DNA of 47,348 nt, from the NCBI GenBank assembly GCA_017427485.1, contig JAFRSR010000394.1:1-47348 (forward strand). Reading direction: 5' to 3'. The notes beneath the pieces were generated by a model, which was not told the origin of the DNA, did not search any database, and saw only the letters and a program-made list of their open reading frames with translations. This document shows positions 17,004-24,736 of this stretch, in pieces (within the stretch, counting starts at the first letter, position 1; the number at the start of each line of letters is the position of its first letter). A program made the position numbers and the translations under genes. This stretch comes from Kiritimatiellia bacterium (GTDB taxonomy: Bacteria; Verrucomicrobiota; Kiritimatiellia; RFP12; UBA1067).

Positions 17004-18935
17004 TTATCGGAACAGAACGTAGGTTCCGACGGGACGGGGGATGAGCTCAAAGTGGTGGTAGTCGAGGCAGCACCAGTAGATGCCCTGGCCGATGTCCTTG
17101 ACCTTGATCGTGTTCCAGCCGGGAGTCAACTCGCCGGGTGCGATGTCGAAAGAGAACACCGTGTTGTCCGGCACCCCGTTCGCCGTTCCGGTTGTCCAGC
17201 GCGGCGTCTCCTCGTCGTTCAGGAACGCCGCGAACGGCCATTGCTTTTCGGTATAGCCGTAGGTGGACGCAATGCCGGACACGTCGCTTGCGCCCTGTGC
17301 CATCACGCGACCGGAATACCTGTACCCGTACTTCGCCAGGGCCTTGCTCACCCAGAAGCGGAAAATGACCTGATTGACGCTGTTGTTCGAGTTCGGCATG
17401 CCGCGCTGGCAGCCGGCGAAGTTCCAGTCGCCCGGATAGTACACGCAGGGCGTCGGCATGACGCCCTCGACGGAAAACTCGGCGTTCTTTCCGTCGTCCG
17501 CGCCCACCGTCCACGACCCGCCGAGCTCCAGCATGTCGAACGACAGCGACGCCGCCGTCCCGCCCGTCCGCGTGAGCGTGATGGTGTTGGCCGCGTTCGC
17601 GAATGTGTTGGACCTGATGTCCCACGACGCTTCGTCTCCTGCGGCGAGCGTGCGCGTGGGATTGATCCTGTTGCCGTTGATTGCAAGCGCGAGCGTCGTG
17701 GTGCCCGCCGCGCCGGCCGCCGCCTTCACGCGCAGCACGTGCGCCAGCTTCGGCACGTCTACGCCGCGCGGCGTGAACGAGAGCGTCAGGGTCGGGTTGC
17801 TGGCAGAAATGCTCTTCGGCATCTCGCGCCACGGCGCGTTGTCGGCGTCGTACGCGGCCGGCGTCTCCTCGGGCAGGCCGAACTCGCCGTCCGACCCGTC
17901 CTCCACGCCGACCCTGAACGTCGTCGAGTCCTTCGTCATCACGCGTAGCAGTTCATCCTGGGAAAGCGCCCGCTTCCACATGATCAGCCGGTTCAAGTCG
18001 CAGCTGATCGCCTTGCCGCCCTGCCCGTTGCGGGCATGGCTCTCGCCGCCGATGCGAAGGAATTGCCCGGCGTTCAGCTCGTTGTAGAACACGTTGCTCA
18101 TCGTCTTTTCAAGGTAGCGGAAGCTGCGCGTCCCGCGCCCGTCCTTCACGTTGGGCAGAACTTTGTCGGGGCCGGGATCGCGGACCAGGAACGAGCATGT
18201 CGCGGTGTTGTCTCCGTTGTTCCGGACCGTCCACGCGACGTCATACCACAGGTTCGTATACAAATTGATCCCGGTGCTGCCAGACGTCGACGCGGTGCCC
18301 GCGCCCACCATGGACACGAGGCTCGCATTCGTGGCGATGCCGTTTGGAACGGTCGTGTAGACGAAGCCGAAACACGACCCTCCGGCCTGCACCGGATCCG
18401 CATTCCACTTCTGCCCATTGAACACCAGCCAGGCGTAGTTGCCCGCGCCGGATATCCCCGGCTGCGCGAAGCTCTGGACGCGCACGCGCGCCACCACCGT
18501 CACGTTTCCCGTGATGGCGCCGGTGGAATACTCGATCCGCTGCGACTGCGAGTTCGTCGTAAACGTGCCGTTTCCGTTGTCGACGATGCGCTGGTCGCAC
18601 CGGAAGTTGAGCGCATCCATTGTACGCGAGACGCCCCGGCTGGGATCCATCACGGGGACGTGCGACCAGCTGGCGCGGCCGTAGTCGTTTTCGTTAAAGC
18701 TCGCCGACGGCGAGGTCTGGGCGTAGCCGTTGAAGTTGGTGCTGCCCCAATGGCGGACGTCGCGGAGCTCCTCCAGCTGCACCTTGCCGTCGCCGTTGAT
18801 GTCCTTGTCGAACACGAAGTGGTGCACCGCGTCTGCAAGCGGATCCGCGAAGCCGTCCGCGAAGCATGCGGCGGCGAGCGAACAAAACGCGACAAGGGCC
18901 ATCCCCGGCGCTCTTTTGGAAAAAACCTCAATCAT
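17004..18935 (-). CDS. Secreted EF-hand/LamG protein with YVLFR tail
   Basis: 643 residues. Hydrophobic signal segment at about 10-26 (GMALVAFCSLAAACFA). Residues ~46-57 form a textbook EF-hand loop, DINGDGKVQLEE, so calcium binding is likely. Residues ~100-330 look like a LamG/concanavalin domain (NVTVVARVRV, YAWLVFNGQKW, LNRLIMWKRALSQDELLRV). The C-terminal ~280 residues resemble the galactose-binding-like domain found in rhamnogalacturonan lyases (LRVKAAAGAAGTTTLALAING, WNTIKVKDIG, CCLDYHHFEL). It ends PVGTYVLFR-stop. No catalytic residues were recognised, so it is more likely a binding protein than an enzyme. It heads the unit with the two genes to its left and has a promoter with a palindrome. 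AAGG lies about 13 nt before ATG, a rather long spacing. Confidence 0.75.
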   Translation of the reverse strand: MIEVFSKRAPGMALVAFCSLAAACFADGFADPLADAVHHFVFDKDINGDGKVQLEELRDVRHWGSTNFNGYAQTSPSASFNENDYGRASWSHVPVMDPSRGVSRTMDALNFRCDQRIVDNGNGTFTTNSQSQRIEYSTGAITGNVTVVARVRVQSFAQPGISGAGNYAWLVFNGQKWNADPVQAGGSCFGFVYTTVPNGIATNASLVSMVGAGTASTSGSTGINLYTNLWYDVAWTVRNNGDNTATCSFLVRDPGPDKVLPNVKDGRGTRSFRYLEKTMSNVFYNELNAGQFLRIGGESHARNGQGGKAISCDLNRLIMWKRALSQDELLRVMTKDSTTFRVGVEDGSDGEFGLPEETPAAYDADNAPWREMPKSISASNPTLTLSFTPRGVDVPKLAHVLRVKAAAGAAGTTTLALAINGNRINPTRTLAAGDEASWDIRSNTFANAANTITLTRTGGTAASLSFDMLELGGSWTVGADDGKNAEFSVEGVMPTPCVYYPGDWNFAGCQRGMPNSNNSVNQVIFRFWVSKALAKYGYRYSGRVMAQGASDVSGIASTYGYTEKQWPFAAFLNDEETPRWTTGTANGVPDNTVFSFDIAPGELTPGWNTIKVKDIGQGIYWCCLDYHHFELIPRPVGTYVLFR

Positions 18936-18949
18936 GCAGACCCGATACC

Positions 18950-18973
18950 TTTCTGTCCGTGATTGGACAGAAA
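18950..18973. promoter_or_regulatory. Perfect palindrome over the predicted start site (candidate operator)
   Basis: TTTCTGTCC (18950-18958) and GGACAGAAA (18965-18973) form 9-bp perfect arms around 6 nt. Because the predicted transcription start falls within one arm, a protein-binding site that blocks initiation is more likely than an RNA hairpin. Confidence 0.5.
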
Positions 18974-18974
18974 C

Positions 18975-19003
18975 AGTTTACCAATTCCCCCGCCCGCCCG
19001 CAA
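18975..19003 (-). promoter_or_regulatory. Promoter of the EF-hand/LamG unit
   Basis: Minus-strand TTGCGG (18998-19003), 17 bp, TAAACT (18975-18980), with TGG before the -10. The start is expected near 18968, inside the palindrome at 18950-18973. Confidence 0.5.
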
Positions 19004-19036
19004 TGCCAATTTTTGGGTGCGCAGCGCAGGATGGCA
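19004..19036 (-). terminator. Interrupted inverted repeat after the GH51 gene
   Basis: TGCCA (19004-19008) pairs with TGGCA (19032-19036), enclosing TGCG-CAG-CGCA (19018-19028). It lies 30-65 nt past the GH51 stop and just upstream of the next -35 box. No U-tract, so it may be a terminator or a second regulatory site. Confidence 0.3.
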
Positions 19037-19068
19037 AGATTTCCCAACTGGAAGAATGTTCACGGCTA

Positions 19069-21075
19069 CTAACGCGTGATGCGTAGAATCGTGAACGAGT
19101 AAGGCGCGAGATCAAGATTCAGCGTCTTGCCGCCGCTGAAAGGTAGCTCGTCTTTCTTCGGCACGACGCGCAGCGGCTCCTCGGGCGTGTTCTTCGCGCC
19201 CGGCTCGCCGCTGAGCACCTCGCGCGCGACTTTCCCGGCGGGAACCGCCACGTCGAGATTGAGCGTCACGGGACGCGCCTCGGCCGCCGCGTTCACGAGC
19301 TTCACCACCAGCTCGTCGCCCGCAAGTCCCGCGCCCGCGTGGAACGCCACCACGTCGATTGCCTCGCTCTTCGGGTTGAACGAACTCTTCTCGCGGTCCC
19401 AGCCAGCAGGCTGGCGCGTGGTCAGCTTCGGGTAGGAGACGGGCACGACGCGGTCGGGACGGTTGTGCGTGAACATCTTCTCGGCGTAGTACGTGGGGTT
19501 GCCGCAGACGGCGTCCGTCGTCACGTCGAGGAGCGAAAAGCCGTCGCGCGGCGCGCCCCGCCGTCGCGCAAGCGGCGCGTACGCCACCATCTTCACCACG
19601 TCGCTGTTCTTCTCGATGCCGATGCGGAACGCCGCCTCCGCGAGCGCCACGTAGAGGCCGTCGATCCAGTCGGGACGGATGTCGCGCGTACCCCACTCGC
19701 CGATGTAGACGGGCACGTTGTCGCGCGGGTAGGAATCGTAGCGGTCCGTATGGTTGAGCCAGTAGCTCGGCGAGGCGTACATGTGCTCGTCCGCGAAGTC
19801 CACCTCCCCCTTCCGGATCTCCGCCCAGCTCTCCTTCCCGCGCGGCGGATCGCGGATGACGTGCGGGTCGATGGCGGCGATCACCTTCAAGTCGGGATGG
19901 ACGGCCTTGACGCCCGCCGCGAGCAGGTAGAAGCGCGAGTAGTACTCCTTGCCCCAGTTCTCGTTGCCGATGCCGATCGTCTTGAGCGGGAACGGCGCGG
20001 GGTGGCCCATCTTCGCGCGGAGCGCGCCCCAGGTCGTGTTCGTCGGCCCGCGGATGAACTCGACGGCGTCGAGCATGTTCGTGACGAGCCAGCCGAGGTT
20101 CGACTTCGGGAAGAGCTTCGAGTCGCGGAACTGGCACGTGCGCCCGCCGATGAAGACGGGAAGCGGCTCCGCGCCGATGTCCTCGCAGAAGACGAAGTAC
20201 TCGTAGAACCCGAGCCCCACGTTCTGGTAGTAGCCCCAGATGTTCCAGAGCGGCTGGCGCGTCTCGGGCGCGCCCACGGTGCGCTTCCAGTCGAACCATC
20301 CCGCGTAGTCGCAGCTCTCCAGCATGCAGCCGCCGGGGAAGCGGAAGTTGGCCGGCTTGAGGTCGGCGATGAGCTGCGCGATGTCCTTGCGCAGGCCGTG
20401 TCCCTTGAACGTCTCCGCCGGCATGAGGCTCACGTAATCAATCTCTGCCGTGCCCGCCTTCGCCGCGAGGATCAGCAGGTGCGCCTTCCTGGCGGACGCC
20501 TTCGGCGTGACGACGGCGGAAAACTTCCGCCACGTCTCCTTCGGATGGAAGTGCTTCTCACAGAGGATCTTGTTGTCCGCCGACTCCACCCGCACGATGA
20601 GCGGCACGTCGCCGCGCGCGTAGAGCGAAAGGGCGAGCGGCACGCCGCCCTTCACGTCCATCTCGCCGAGCGGTCCCGTGTTGCGCACGCCCGCGAAGGG
20701 CGCGAACGCCTCCATGCGCAGGTAGGCGGGCGTGTCCGCCCGCAGCGGTTTCGCGTACTGGAGCGTGAAGCGCCCCATGCTCCCGCGGCGGCAGTCCACC
20801 GACCATCCGGGGATGCCCAGGTCCGTCGGACCCTTCAGGCGCTTCTCGAACCCATCGTCGCTCGGCGCGGGGCGGAACTCGAACCCGCGGTTCCACACGA
20901 GCTCGGGATAGAGGCAGCCATCCACGGAGAACGCGATGTCCTCCAGGAAGATGCCCCACAGCGAGTCGGGCACCTCGTGCCCCGGCTTCGACACCGCCAC
21001 GTCCACGGTGACCGCCCCCGCGCCCAGCGCCAGCGCCAACGACGCGGCGAGAACCTTCAGACTAGTTGCTTTCAT
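19069..21075 (-). CDS. Secreted GH51-type alpha-L-arabinofuranosidase
   Basis: 668 residues. Signal peptide to about residue 22 (MKATSLKVLAASLALALGAG). The order of blocks is that of GH51: VPDSLWGIFLEDIAFSVDGCLYPELVWNRGFE (in parts: LWGIFLEDI, GCLYPELVWNRGFE), a carbohydrate-binding-like insert, LKPANFRFPGGCMLES and WGYYQNVGLGFYEYFVFCED. The acid/base Glu is in IGIGNENWG near residue 370 and the nucleophile Glu in YIGEWGTR near 460. The C-terminal beta domain ends LAPYSFTILRITR. It should release arabinose from arabinan or arabinoxylan side chains. I start it at the ATG at 21075, not an ATG at 21117, because the signal peptide begins there and an extended -10 lies exactly 6 nt upstream; no Shine-Dalgarno is seen, so the mRNA is probably leaderless. 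Confidence 0.9.
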   Translation of the reverse strand: MKATSLKVLAASLALALGAGAVTVDVAVSKPGHEVPDSLWGIFLEDIAFSVDGCLYPELVWNRGFEFRPAPSDDGFEKRLKGPTDLGIPGWSVDCRRGSMGRFTLQYAKPLRADTPAYLRMEAFAPFAGVRNTGPLGEMDVKGGVPLALSLYARGDVPLIVRVESADNKILCEKHFHPKETWRKFSAVVTPKASARKAHLLILAAKAGTAEIDYVSLMPAETFKGHGLRKDIAQLIADLKPANFRFPGGCMLESCDYAGWFDWKRTVGAPETRQPLWNIWGYYQNVGLGFYEYFVFCEDIGAEPLPVFIGGRTCQFRDSKLFPKSNLGWLVTNMLDAVEFIRGPTNTTWGALRAKMGHPAPFPLKTIGIGNENWGKEYYSRFYLLAAGVKAVHPDLKVIAAIDPHVIRDPPRGKESWAEIRKGEVDFADEHMYASPSYWLNHTDRYDSYPRDNVPVYIGEWGTRDIRPDWIDGLYVALAEAAFRIGIEKNSDVVKMVAYAPLARRRGAPRDGFSLLDVTTDAVCGNPTYYAEKMFTHNRPDRVVPVSYPKLTTRQPAGWDREKSSFNPKSEAIDVVAFHAGAGLAGDELVVKLVNAAAEARPVTLNLDVAVPAGKVAREVLSGEPGAKNTPEEPLRVVPKKDELPFSGGKTLNLDLAPYSFTILRITR

Positions 21076-21081
21076 GCGGAT

Positions 21082-21090
21082 AGTATAGCA
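21082..21090 (-). promoter_or_regulatory. Extended -10 of the leaderless GH51 gene
   Basis: Minus-strand TGC-TATACT, then 6 nt (ATCCGC), then ATG. The expected start coincides with the A of ATG. No convincing -35 is seen. Confidence 0.55.
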
Positions 21091-21118
21091 CAGGACCTTC
21101 GGCCTCGGCACGCACAAA

Positions 21119-23104
21119 TCACTTGAGGGAGGCGACGGGAATGACGGCGAGTTCCGCGCTGTTGCGGAAGTTGCCGCCGCCGTTGCTGTTCGAATAGCCC
21201 ACGTAGAGCTTGCCCGCGTGCTCCACGGCGTAGGGATACGCGAGCGCCGCCTTGGGATGCGACGCGCCCGGCCCTTCGGGGAAGACGGCGTGCCGGATAA
21301 GGTAGACGCGCGAGTAGGCCCATTCGCCGGGACGGCTCACCGCGATCGTCAGCGGGGACCGGCGCGTCCCGCCGTCCGCCGTCGTCTGCGAGACAACGTA
21401 CCGCTGTCCCGTCGAGAGCACGCCCGTGAACGGCTTTGAGGTCGCGAGCGGCAGGTTCGTGGGCTTGAGCGCCGTCCAGGCGCGCCCGCCGTCCGCGCTC
21501 GTCGCCACATACGCGACGGACGGCCGGGCGTCCCAGCCGGGACGCATCGTGAGCGTCACGCACGGTCCCCACGTGTCCACCGTCGCCTCGCCCCAGCAGC
21601 GCGCCACCTCGCCCTTCCCGACAACGGACACGTCCCACTTCGTGAAATCGTCCCCGTGGCTGATCGCCGCCGCCGGACGCGCCCCGCCGGGCAGGTTCCA
21701 CCCGTTCGCCACGCGCAGGCCGCCCATGATCCAGTTGCCGTCCGGCAGCCGCTGCGGAGCCTGCATCGGCCAGAACCCCTCGCCCGCCACCACGCCGCGC
21801 GGAACCCACTTCCCGCTCGCCTCGTCGAGCGTGAACGCGCGCGTATGCACGAACGAGCACTTGTTCGAGAACGTCCCCGCAAAGCTCCAGAGCACGCCGT
21901 CGTGCGAGGCGAACGATCCGTGGCTGACGCCGCAGCCCGCGCCGCCGGTCGCCACCACCTGCACGGGCCCCCATGTCTTGCCGCCGTCGTCGCTCGCCCG
22001 CACGTGCATCTCCTCCGTCGGCGTGTTCTCCTGCCCGCGGTTGCGTCCGTAGGAGGCGTAGAGACGCCCCTTGTGCCAGCAGAGCGCCACGCCGTGCAGC
22101 CAGTTGTAGCCGTCCACCTGCGGCTCGTTCTTCGTGATGACGGAAAACTCGATTCCGGCGGGCTGCTTCAGCTCCGCCGCGCGCGGCACCGCGCCGCCGT
22201 TCCACAGCCTGACGGTCCCAGGCGGGGCGCAGAGCGCCTTCAGTCCTTCCCACACATCCAGCGGACAGTTCGAGCAGATGCCGTCCACGCCACGCTGGAA
22301 CACCTCCAGGGCGTCCTCGGGACGGTCGACGCACCACGTGTAGAACGTGCGGCCGCGCGCGTGGACGGCGTCGATGTAGCTCGTCGGCAGCAGGTCGAGG
22401 TCGAACATCGGGGAGAAGTTCGTGCATTCGGGGCGCGCGTCCAGTTCGGTCAGCTGCTTCTCCAGGGGGATGGGACGGCATCCCTTCCTCCAGCCGTTCG
22501 CGTAGCAGTTGACGCAATGCTGGTACGTGGCGCGCGGGAACGCCTTCACGAGCGCGGCGCGCGTGGCCTTGTGCGCGAGGAAGATGACGTTCTCCTCCTT
22601 CACGTTCGGATGGCGCCGCCACGCGGCCTGGATGAGCGCCACGATCTCCGGACGCGGATCCTTCACCTCCAGCGTGATCTTGCGCCCGTCGTCGGGAATG
22701 AGGGCGAACACCTCGTCGATGCGGGGCACGCGGCAGTCCGCGCGTCCCGCGAACTGCGGACCCTTGATCGCGCCCACGTCCACCTGGTCGAGCGTCCCCT
22801 TCCAGAAGACGTTCGTGGCGAGTCCGGCGATGCCGAACGTGCGCTTCAGGTTCATGTCGTGCACGCAGTACACCTCGCCGTCGTTCGTCATGTAGAAGTC
22901 GCACTCGAAGCAGAAGCCGTTGTCGACGGCGTGTCGGAACGCCATCAGCGTGTTCTCGGGCAGCGACCGCGCCTCGCCGCGGTGCCCCGTGAACTGGCTG
23001 CGCGTGACGCGCCGCCCGTTCGGCAGCACGACCGCCTCGTCCGCCAGCCCCGCCATCGCAAGCCCCGTCAGGCAAGCGGTCAACATGATAAGCATCATTC
23101 TCAT
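21119..23104 (-). CDS. Secreted GDPD-sialidase-like fusion
   Basis: 661 residues. Signal peptide to about residue 21 (MLIMLTACLTGLAMAGLA). Residues ~37-275 form a GDPD domain with FTGHRGEARSLPENT, FECDFYMT and YCVHDMN; VDGICSNCP closes the barrel. Residues ~300-661 form a sialidase/BNR-type propeller with Asp-box-like motifs SDDGGKTW, TSADGGRAW and SNSNGGGNF. The reaction of the first half is hydrolysis of glycerophosphodiesters; the second half could be a glycosidase or a binding propeller, since catalytic residues of GH33 were not traced. GGAG stands 11 nt before the ATG; a second ATG at codon 3 or 4 is possible. It lies 12 bp after GH9, at the end of the GH97 operon. Confidence 0.8.
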   Translation of the reverse strand: MRMMLIMLTACLTGLAMAGLADEAVVLPNGRRVTRSQFTGHRGEARSLPENTLMAFRHAVDNGFCFECDFYMTNDGEVYCVHDMNLKRTFGIAGLATNVFWKGTLDQVDVGAIKGPQFAGRADCRVPRIDEVFALIPDDGRKITLEVKDPRPEIVALIQAAWRRHPNVKEENVIFLAHKATRAALVKAFPRATYQHCVNCYANGWRKGCRPIPLEKQLTELDARPECTNFSPMFDLDLLPTSYIDAVHARGRTFYTWCVDRPEDALEVFQRGVDGICSNCPLDVWEGLKALCAPPGTVRLWNGGAVPRAAELKQPAGIEFSVITKNEPQVDGYNWLHGVALCWHKGRLYASYGRNRGQENTPTEEMHVRASDDGGKTWGPVQVVATGGAGCGVSHGSFASHDGVLWSFAGTFSNKCSFVHTRAFTLDEASGKWVPRGVVAGEGFWPMQAPQRLPDGNWIMGGLRVANGWNLPGGARPAAAISHGDDFTKWDVSVVGKGEVARCWGEATVDTWGPCVTLTMRPGWDARPSVAYVATSADGGRAWTALKPTNLPLATSKPFTGVLSTGQRYVVSQTTADGGTRRSPLTIAVSRPGEWAYSRVYLIRHAVFPEGPGASHPKAALAYPYAVEHAGKLYVGYSNSNGGGNFRNSAELAVIPVASLK

Positions 23105-23116
23105 AGCTACTTGCTC

Positions 23117-24736
23117 CTACTTAAGCGTTGCGGCGGCCCAGAGCGTCATGGTCACGGCCGGCATGTCGTATTCGCCATGATCCACGTGCAGGACCGCGCC
23201 GGGAAGCTGCGGCGTGGAGGGGAAGAACTGGCCGAACACCGGCCGCTGCCACTGGTTCTGGCCCACGCCCTCCACGTAGCTCGCGTTGTAGGGGTTCACG
23301 CCCAGGATCCAGTCGAAGGCGCGCTGCGCCCACACGCGGAAGTCGTCGCGTCCGAAAAGCGCCGCGCATTCCGAGAGATAGAGCGAGTTCGCCGCGGATA
23401 CGGTCGGCGACCCACGCGTGCCGGGCCGCATGCCGTTCTTCTGGTATTCGCGCACGATGCGGTCGGCCACGCACAGCGCGGCGTCCTTCCAGACGTCCTC
23501 CCTGAACTCGCGCCACATTTCGAGCGGCACGCGACTGCCGGAAATGCGCCAGCAGTAGCTCCAGTCGCGGAACGCGCGCTTGCCGTCCTTCTCCATGTAC
23601 CACCCCGCGTTCTCGCCCGTACGGGCCAGATGCGACACGAGCTCGGCCGCAAGCGACTTCGCCTTCTCCGCGAACGCCGCCTCGCCCGTGGCGCGGTACA
23701 GCTCCAAGGCCGCCCCCGCGCGTTCGGAGATCCCCGCCACGCTCGTGCGGTATTGGTCGAAATAGCAGCGTTCGGCCGGCTGCGCGCCGGCGGGGAGGTC
23801 CTTCTCGGGGGCCGGCTGCGCCTTCTCGAAGAACGGATTTTCCTCGATCTCGCGCCACACGCGCCGCGCGGCGACCAGGAGACGGACGGCATACGCCTTG
23901 TCGGATTCCCTGAAGAACCTCGACGCCCGCGCGAGCAGCATCGCGATGTTGCACTGCGCCCCCAGCGTCGCGGGCGCCATGTAGTAGTTGCGCGGCCCCC
24001 ACCCGATCGGCGCGAACTGCGCGTCGTACGCGTACCCCTCCGGCGCGACCACCTTCAGGAAGTAGTCGCACCCCCACCGCAGCTCCGCGGCGATCTCCCC
24101 GTCGTCCCAGAGCGGCTTCTTCATCTCGGCGTAGCGGAGGAGCGCGTACATGCTCATCGAGATGCCGTCATGCCAGTTCCTCAGGTCGCAGCTCTGATGG
24201 TAGCCGCCGCGCGCGTCCAGCAGGCGGACGGTCTTGCCGCTTGCGTCCTTCACGGGCACGGGGTCCTGGTGGCATACGCCCGCCCAGCCCTTCCTGGAGC
24301 CGCATCTCTGCCAGGTGATGTAGGTGACGAACATGCGCTCGGCGACGTCATACACGCCGTCTCTGATCGGGAAGTGGTAGGACTGCATGTCCTCCCGCCA
24401 GTCCGGCATGCGGAACTTCTCGTTCCCCTTCAACTCGCCGCAGAGGATGCGGTAGTCGCCCGGCTCGGTGATAACCGAGAAGTCTCCCAGCTTCTCTCCG
24501 CCGCCCTGCGGCGAATCGACCCACTTTCCCTCGTAGACCGTGTGCCAGCAGATGTCCGTATCGCCCTTCTGCACGAGGAACGTCGGTTTCGGCGGGTTCT
24601 TCGTGACGCAGATCTTCGGCGCGTTCGGCAGGTATCCCGCCTGGTTCACGCGGATGGGGTAGCGCTCCGCCGCCGACAAGACGGCGCACGCAAGCGATAC
24701 AAACACGATGTTTAGATTCTTCATAGTCATTCGCAT
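23117..24736 (-). CDS. Secreted GH9-type glycoside hydrolase
   Basis: 539 residues. Short signal peptide (KNLNIVFVSLACAVLSAA). The CelD-type N-terminal Ig domain starts with IRVNQAGYLPNAPKI and runs to about residue 105. The (alpha/alpha)6 catalytic domain follows, with LLDARGGYHQSCDLRNWHDG in the place of the usual Asp pair block, WGCDYFLKV, FDWILGVNPYNASYVEGVG, and a final GEYDMPAVTM in the place of the block with the catalytic Glu. The family usually cleaves beta-1,4-glucans or related beta-glycans; the divergent Asp block (CD in place of the usual D-x-G-D) makes the substrate uncertain. The ATG follows the TAA of the sialidase/GH28-like gene with no gap, so translation is probably by re-initiation. 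Confidence 0.82.
   Translation of the reverse strand: MRMTMKNLNIVFVSLACAVLSAAERYPIRVNQAGYLPNAPKICVTKNPPKPTFLVQKGDTDICWHTVYEGKWVDSPQGGGEKLGDFSVITEPGDYRILCGELKGNEKFRMPDWREDMQSYHFPIRDGVYDVAERMFVTYITWQRCGSRKGWAGVCHQDPVPVKDASGKTVRLLDARGGYHQSCDLRNWHDGISMSMYALLRYAEMKKPLWDDGEIAAELRWGCDYFLKVVAPEGYAYDAQFAPIGWGPRNYYMAPATLGAQCNIAMLLARASRFFRESDKAYAVRLLVAARRVWREIEENPFFEKAQPAPEKDLPAGAQPAERCYFDQYRTSVAGISERAGAALELYRATGEAAFAEKAKSLAAELVSHLARTGENAGWYMEKDGKRAFRDWSYCWRISGSRVPLEMWREFREDVWKDAALCVADRIVREYQKNGMRPGTRGSPTVSAANSLYLSECAALFGRDDFRVWAQRAFDWILGVNPYNASYVEGVGQNQWQRPVFGQFFPSTPQLPGAVLHVDHGEYDMPAVTMTLWAAATLK

Noticed and set aside
21656-24715. Plus-strand open frame of 1019 codons
   Set aside because: Antisense shadow of the GDPD/sialidase-like and GH9 genes. 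The translation is Arg/Val/His-rich with no motif, as expected opposite GC-rich genes that rarely use TTA, CTA or TCA codons.
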